Under the pieces are notes generated by a model. It made no database searches and was not told the DNA's origin. It worked only from the letters and a program-made list of their open reading frames with translations. From JANYIP01 sp031394045 (GTDB lineage Bacteria; Actinomycetota; Actinomycetes; Prado026): a DNA stretch of 45,978 nt. The stretch covers positions 1-45,978 of the forward strand of contig JANMWN010000060.1 of the NCBI GenBank assembly GCA_031394045.1, given 5' to 3'. Every line of letters starts with the position of its first letter. Position 1 is the first letter of the stretch. Of this stretch, positions 42,430 through 45,978 are shown piece after piece. A program made the position numbers and the translations under genes.

Positions 42430-42656
42430 ACGCAAGAGTAGGTCCCCCGATGGCTTTTGTCACTGGTCCGTCAGCACGTCCTCGGCACCACGGCGGAACG
42501 CGCGATACCGCACCCGGCTCGCTCACCCCAAGATGTCCGGTTCTGTGCATTCGTTCGTTTGCCCTTGAGCGCTTGGTCGCAGAAACAACACTTCAGCCAA
42601 GTTGGCCGACCCCCCGAACAGCTAGATCATCCTTCGGCTGTCTCCTGGGAGGCCTG

Positions 42657-42974
42657 GTGGGCACACGCACGATGCACGACTGGGGCTGCACGGTCATGCT
42701 GTGGTTGGTGCCGTTCGTCAGCCCGGACTGCGCGACCTTCCGGATACTGGAGGGCGACGAGTGGCTCGTCCGACGCCCCGATGGCGACCCGGGCGTCCGG
42801 CGCTGGTGGAACGGCTTCAGCGCCCTGCTCGACCTCGCGAACCCCGACGCCGCAGGCTGGCTCCGCTGCGAGCTGGACGCGCTGAGGACGACTACGGGGG
42901 CGACGGGTGGCCAGCCGGTGGTGCAGCAGCCGCACGACAAGCCCGCGACATGGGGGCACGAGGGGCTGGCCTAG
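42657..42974 (+). CDS. Small hypothetical protein
   Basis: A 105-residue frame starts at GTG 42657 with GGGAGG four bases upstream; an internal ATG is at 42672. The protein (MHDWGCTVMLWLVPFVSPD, WNGFSALLDLANPDAAGWLRC) is Trp-rich and has high third-position GC, which supports coding. No family is recognised. The frame is open far upstream to 42288 without a plausible start. It is convergent with the beta-helix pseudogene. The preceding 42430-42656 holds nothing recognised. Confidence 0.45.
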   Translation: MGTRTMHDWGCTVMLWLVPFVSPDCATFRILEGDEWLVRRPDGDPGVRRWWNGFSALLDLANPDAAGWLRCELDALRTTTGATGGQPVVQQPHDKPATWGHEGLA

Positions 42975-44140
42975 TTCATCCCGAGGACGGTGTTGCCGGT
43001 GAGGGTGTTCTTCGACGTGAAGTTCTGTACGAGAATCTCAGGGAACCCGTCGTCGAGCTGGTTGTTGCCGCGCAACCAGTTGTTCGCGCAGGTGTTGTTG
43101 TTCGACGAACCGGTCAGCACTCCCCCGCGTCAGCTCGTCCGTTGCAGTACCCACCTGTTGCGATCCCTGTGTAGAGGCTGCCGGCGACTCGGCTGTTGGC
43201 GACGATCACGTGATCTGCGCTGCCAGGTCCGTTCTCGGCAGCGACCTCGATGCCGATGTCGTTGTCCGCCACCCGGTTGCCCGCAACGACAATGTGCATG
43301 CCACCGTCGATGTAGACGCCGTCTGCGCAGTTGCACCACGGGGCGACCCCGCCGACAGTGCCCTCCCAGTAGGCGGGGCTGCCGCGCGACTGGATGCGAA
43401 CGACGACGTTGTCCACGATCAGGCCGTTGCGAGCTCGGTTGCGCCAGGTGTACCGCTCAGCGCCCGGCAGCGTCGACTCGAACCCGATGGCATCGATGCC
43501 GATGTTGTCATTGTCGGGGATCCGGTTGCGCGCAACCGTCCAACCCTCGAGGTTCCCGTTGACGACAACACTCTCGCTCGCGCCCAGGTGCAGGTGGTCC
43601 ACCTCGTTGCCGTCAATCGACAGCCCGGAGATCGACGTACCTAGATTGTCGCCGTAGACAGCGATCCCGTGCGCATCGATGTCGAAGCTGCCAAGCGTGG
43701 TGTTGTCGTTGCCCAGGTCATGGATGTGGTTGCCGAAGATACGCATGCGCGTGCCGCTCCCGTGGCCGTGGATCCCGACGGAGGTCACGTTGAGCTTGGT
43801 CGTGCGATACCCGATGACGTCGAGGCCACGGCAAAGTCACGCCAACGCTGTTGGCGATCTCGACCATCGCGGTGACTCCGCTACGTGGATGCATCGTGGA
43901 CCCGTCGAGCACCGCATGCTCGCCTGCGAAAGGCTGGATCGTCACGTCGCGCACGCCGACCAGCCGAACTCGCTGGTCGTCCCGGCCTTCACGCAGCTCG
44001 ACGAACCCGCCCTCGGCGACCCGCTGGACGGCGACCTGAATGGTGAGCAACGGCGCCGCGAGGGTGCCTGCGCCCGTGTCCGACCCGAACGGCGAGGCCA
44101 CGACGACGCTGGAGTGCGCGGACGCCGATACCGGCTCCAT
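42972..44140 (-). pseudogene. Right-handed beta-helix (pectate-lyase-like) protein, frameshifted
   Basis: The translation shows a parallel beta-helix protein: SPFGSDTGAGTLAAP and VTIQPFAGEHAVLDGS at the N-terminus, then HGIAVYGDNLGTSISGLSIDGNEVDHLHLG, NRIPDNDNIGIDAIGFESTLPG, WCNCADGVYIDGGMHIVVAGNRVADNDIGIEVAAENG. Two single-base shifts break it. One is near 43833-43840: VEIANSVGVTL changes frame, and GLDVIGYRTTKLNVTSVG continues. The other is at a G-run near 43128-43133: NGRADAGEC stops, while LTGSSNNNTCANNWLRGNNQLDDG continues in the other frame to the stop at 42972. No signal peptide is in frame with the start at 44140; one may be hidden by a further shift upstream. It would be an extracellular or surface protein if intact. 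Confidence 0.75.
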
Positions 44141-44263
44141 GAAGAACGAGACTCGGACTGGCGAGGCAGAAGGCGGTGCTCACGCCCCGTCGAGGGCGGC
44201 TACCGGCTAGCGCTCGCGTGCAGTGATCTTGGTAGCCCGCGCGCATCCTGTCCATAGCTCAGG

Positions 44264-45049
44264 TCAGACCCAGTCTCTGTCGACGACCACGCGTTCCTTT
44301 CCGACGAGGTAGGTCGACCGGCGCAGGTCGATGAAGTTGCTCTCGTCAGCGACATTCGCGTCGGTCGCGTTCTGCGCCTCCGGTCCTGCACGGGGCACGA
44401 GCCGGTCGAACCAGGCCTCGGCGTGGCCGATGTAAGGCTCGGCGGTGCTACCGCGCGCGCTGCGCATGGCGTCGGCGAGGGGCGTCTCGCAGGCGTGGAC
44501 CTGCGTGTAGGCCAGGTAGCCTCGCGCCACCGCCACAGAGCGGCCCAGCGGCCCGTGATTCGTGACCCAGTAGCGCTGCGCCTCGGCATCGGTGAGTCCG
44601 GGCCGGGCGCGGATCGCGAAGTGGACCCGGACGACCCCCGTCTTGTGGCGAGCCACGACGCGCGAGGCGCTCGTGCCGACCTGGGGGTAGTCATGGGCGA
44701 ACCAGAGCGGCGAGGCGGCGAGGTCGGTGAACTGCCGCTCGCACTCGACGATGGCTTCGTGTGCCGCCCGACCAGCGTCACTGGCGAGCGCGTCCGCGAG
44801 GTCAGACTCGGACCACCACCAGTACTCCGCAATGCCGTCGTACGACGGCTCGATCCCGCCGCGGACGCGACTGGCCACTGCCGCCATCTCCTCCGCGCCC
44901 TCGGCCGCATCAGTCTGGACATGACGGACGATGCCGAGCGTCACCTGGTGCGCTGCGACCAGGGGGCCGTGGACGTCGCGCCAGAGCGCAGCGAACTCCT
45001 CCGGCGAGACCCCGTTCTTGCGCCTGAGGAGGTGAACCATCCGGATCAT
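44264..45049 (-). CDS. EthD-like dimeric alpha-beta barrel protein (two domains)
   Basis: The protein has 261 residues from the ATG at 45049, with GAGGAGAG upstream. The first EthD half is MIRMVHLLRRKNGVSPEEFAALWRDVHGPLVAAHQ. The second half repeats the plan (VRVHFAIRARPGLTDAEAQRYWVTNHGPLGRSVA). The ending ADESNFIDLRRSTYLVGKE resembles VDEVNFVNPPALTAYLATE of 35382-36164. It is an intact frame in an otherwise damaged region. No function beyond family membership can be given. Confidence 0.82.
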   Translation of the reverse strand: MIRMVHLLRRKNGVSPEEFAALWRDVHGPLVAAHQVTLGIVRHVQTDAAEGAEEMAAVASRVRGGIEPSYDGIAEYWWWSESDLADALASDAGRAAHEAIVECERQFTDLAASPLWFAHDYPQVGTSASRVVARHKTGVVRVHFAIRARPGLTDAEAQRYWVTNHGPLGRSVAVARGYLAYTQVHACETPLADAMRSARGSTAEPYIGHAEAWFDRLVPRAGPEAQNATDANVADESNFIDLRRSTYLVGKERVVVDRDWV

Positions 45050-45149
45050 CGTCTCTCCTCGAGCTCAAGTCCGTCCGCATCGTGTTCGCGTTCGCCGACG
45101 TGAGTCTGACAGTAGGGCTAAGTTCCATCTCTTCGAGTCGGGAGGCAAC

Positions 45150-45286
45150 GTGAATCTTCTTCTCACTTCCGGCGGCGTCACCACCCGAGCATTTCCGATG
45201 CGTTGCTCTCAGGGTGCTCCTCTCACCGCTCAGTGGTTCGGTCGCGCTCATACTCGACCCGGAGGGGTCGCCTGGTTGACACAACA
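45150..45286 (+). pseudogene. Remnant of a peptidase E (S51)-like gene
   Basis: GGGAGG precedes a GTG start at 45150. The translation VNLLLTSGGVT matches the N-terminus of peptidase E-like proteins. One base appears missing near 45183; in the next frame NPSISDALL continues the family pattern. After about 20 codons the similarity ends, and the rest of the gene, as well as the C-terminus of the convergent CoA-transferase beta gene, seems deleted. The identification rests on a short stretch. Confidence 0.5.
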
Positions 45287-45679
45287 TCAAGACTCGCGAG
45301 AGCGGCCCTCAGCCAGGTCGGTGATGATCTGATGCACGACACCGCGCCCGGTGTAGGGCAGCGAGCACTCGCGGACAATCTTGTGCGAGCCGTCCCGCGC
45401 GACGTGCTCCATCATCACGATGACTCGCTTGGCGCCGTGGACGAGGTCCATCGCGCCGAGGATCGCCGCGTCGACCTTGCCGCTGCGGATCATCGCGAAG
45501 GACGTTGCCGAGTCGAAGTACGACGCCCCCGGCAGGACGGTCACCGTCTCCTTGCCCGCATTGATCAGGTCGGGGTCGACGGCGTCATCGGTGGGGTACG
45601 GACCGACCCCGAGGATGCCGTTCTCGGACTGCAGCTCCAGCGCCACCCGGGCGGCGAGCTCGTCGCGGCTCAGAGCCAT
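45287..45679 (-). pseudogene. 3-oxoacid CoA-transferase subunit B with internal deletions
   Basis: The frame encodes only 130 residues; intact beta subunits have about 210-220. MALSRDELAARVALEL is followed immediately by QSENGILGVGPYPTDD, losing the usual YVNLGIGxPT segment. AMIRSGKVDAAILGAM joins directly to DLVHGAKRVIVMMEHVARDG, losing the segment that normally holds [20 protein letters not shown]. The C-terminus ends DLAEGRSRES instead of the usual 20 or more further residues. LINAGKETVTVLPGASYFDS is intact, but the catalytic Glu-containing ENG motif remains next to the first deletion. The start overlaps the alpha-subunit stop in TGATG. The product cannot fold normally if the sequence is right. 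Confidence 0.82.
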
Positions 45680-45978
45680 CAGGCGTCTTTCCGTACGGTC
45701 CGGCGCTCGATGCGCTTGTCGGTGGCCTGGTCGGGGGTGAGCGCGACCACGCGCTGCACGTAGATGCCCGGCAGGTGGATGCTGTCGGGGTCGAGCTCCC
45801 CAGGCTCGACCAGACGCTCGACCTCGGCGATCGTCAGCCGCCCGCTCGCAGCCGCTCCGCCAGCGTGCCCTGCGGAGTCAGCTCCACCACGAGCTCGCCC
45901 GTGAGGAACTGCCGCTCGAACTCCTTGTTCTCCCCCACGTACGAACTGGTCGTCCGCGCGATCCGGCCGGCCGACAGC
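45679..45978 (-). pseudogene. 3-oxoacid CoA-transferase subunit A, 3' part joined to 5' part by a deletion
   Basis: From 45837 down, the frame LTIAEVERLVEPGELDPDS, then HLPGIYVQRVVAL and KRIERRTVRKDA, is the C-terminus of the alpha subunit. Upstream of it, at 45838-45978, lies the terminal repeat with the middle of the N-terminal half (SSYVGENKEF to LAERLRAGG), but in a different frame. About 100 family residues between LRAGG and GRLTIAEVE are absent. The deletion is present inside the right end itself, so it does not depend on circularising the contig. Confidence 0.82.
45838..45978. repeat. Right copy of 141-bp terminal direct repeat
   Basis: This copy is identical to bases 1-141. See the left copy for the interpretation as a circular join. 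Confidence 0.95.

Noticed and set aside
42430..42656. Extension of the small hypothetical gene upstream to 42288
   Set aside because: The upstream part overlaps the SnoaL gene and its promoter antisense. It lacks a ribosome-binding site and has non-coding-like composition.
1..45978. Calling the circle a plasmid or integrative element
   Set aside because: No replication, partition, transfer, integrase or attachment-site signal was found. Circularity alone does not show an autonomous element.

Overview
The window is high-GC DNA with short intergenic gaps, many GTG starts, stop/start overlaps, an LLM-class (F420-type) oxidoreductase, an SCO6745-like protein and several SnoaL and EthD proteins. 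This fits an actinomycete (Actinomycetota); the genus cannot be read from the sequence. No rRNA, tRNA, CRISPR array, transposase, integrase, phage gene or replication/partition/conjugation gene was recognised. Bases 1-141 recur exactly as 45838-45978, and both copies lie inside the same CoA-transferase gene, so the assembly closes on itself as a 45,837-bp circle. Whether this is a real circle or tandem unit, or an assembly effect, is open.

Layout. (1) 10639 down to 1 and across the junction to 45287, minus strand: a long catabolic operon with two thiolase-like proteins lacking the usual thiolase residues, a double DUF35 protein, a crotonase, a true thiolase, a cyclase/formamidase-type hydrolase, a three-part biotin carboxylase (carrier, biotin carboxylase, HMGL-like carboxyltransferase), a TetR regulator with a Lys/Ala-rich tail and a damaged CoA-transferase pair. 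(2) 10779-14170, plus: LLM oxidoreductase, SnoaL, EthD, zinc dehydrogenase. (3) 14196-16731, minus: SDR, acyl-CoA thioesterase, crotonase. (4) 16848-21253, plus: SnoaL-flavin monooxygenase fusion, class III aminotransferase, SDR, VOC protein. (5) 21296-23605: Ohr peroxidase, SCO6745-like protein, SDR. (6) 23706-33220: a lipoprotein solute receptor diverging from an ABC importer whose two permeases and one ATPase are fused, followed by a second ATPase and a HyuA/HyuB pair of the acetone/acetophenone carboxylase-hydantoinase superfamily. (7) 33587-42385, minus: dehydrogenase, SnoaL and EthD genes, then a polyhydroxyalkanoate (PHA) locus (SDR, XRE, PhaZ-like hydrolase, PhaC, XRE, phasin, PhaB-like reductase) and a second SnoaL copy. 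(8) 42657-45978: a decayed or error-rich zone with a frameshifted beta-helix protein, an intact EthD protein, a peptidase-E-like remnant and the deletion-ridden CoA-transferase genes.

How it may work together (inference). An imported or diffusing carbonyl compound would be oxidised by the monooxygenase, LLM oxidoreductase and dehydrogenases, possibly carboxylated, opened by cyclase/crotonase enzymes, cleaved by thiolase-type enzymes and sent to acetyl-CoA-level intermediates, with the surplus stored as PHA. The substrate cannot be named from the sequence.

Regulation is the clearest unifying signal. Near-palindromes of the form ACCRAnCGnTYGGT recur at the promoters of most operons. In seven of them the site fills the spacer between recognisable -35 and -10 boxes, and in two it lies at the predicted transcription start. 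The only TetR gene in the window is the obvious candidate reader and would be autoregulated.
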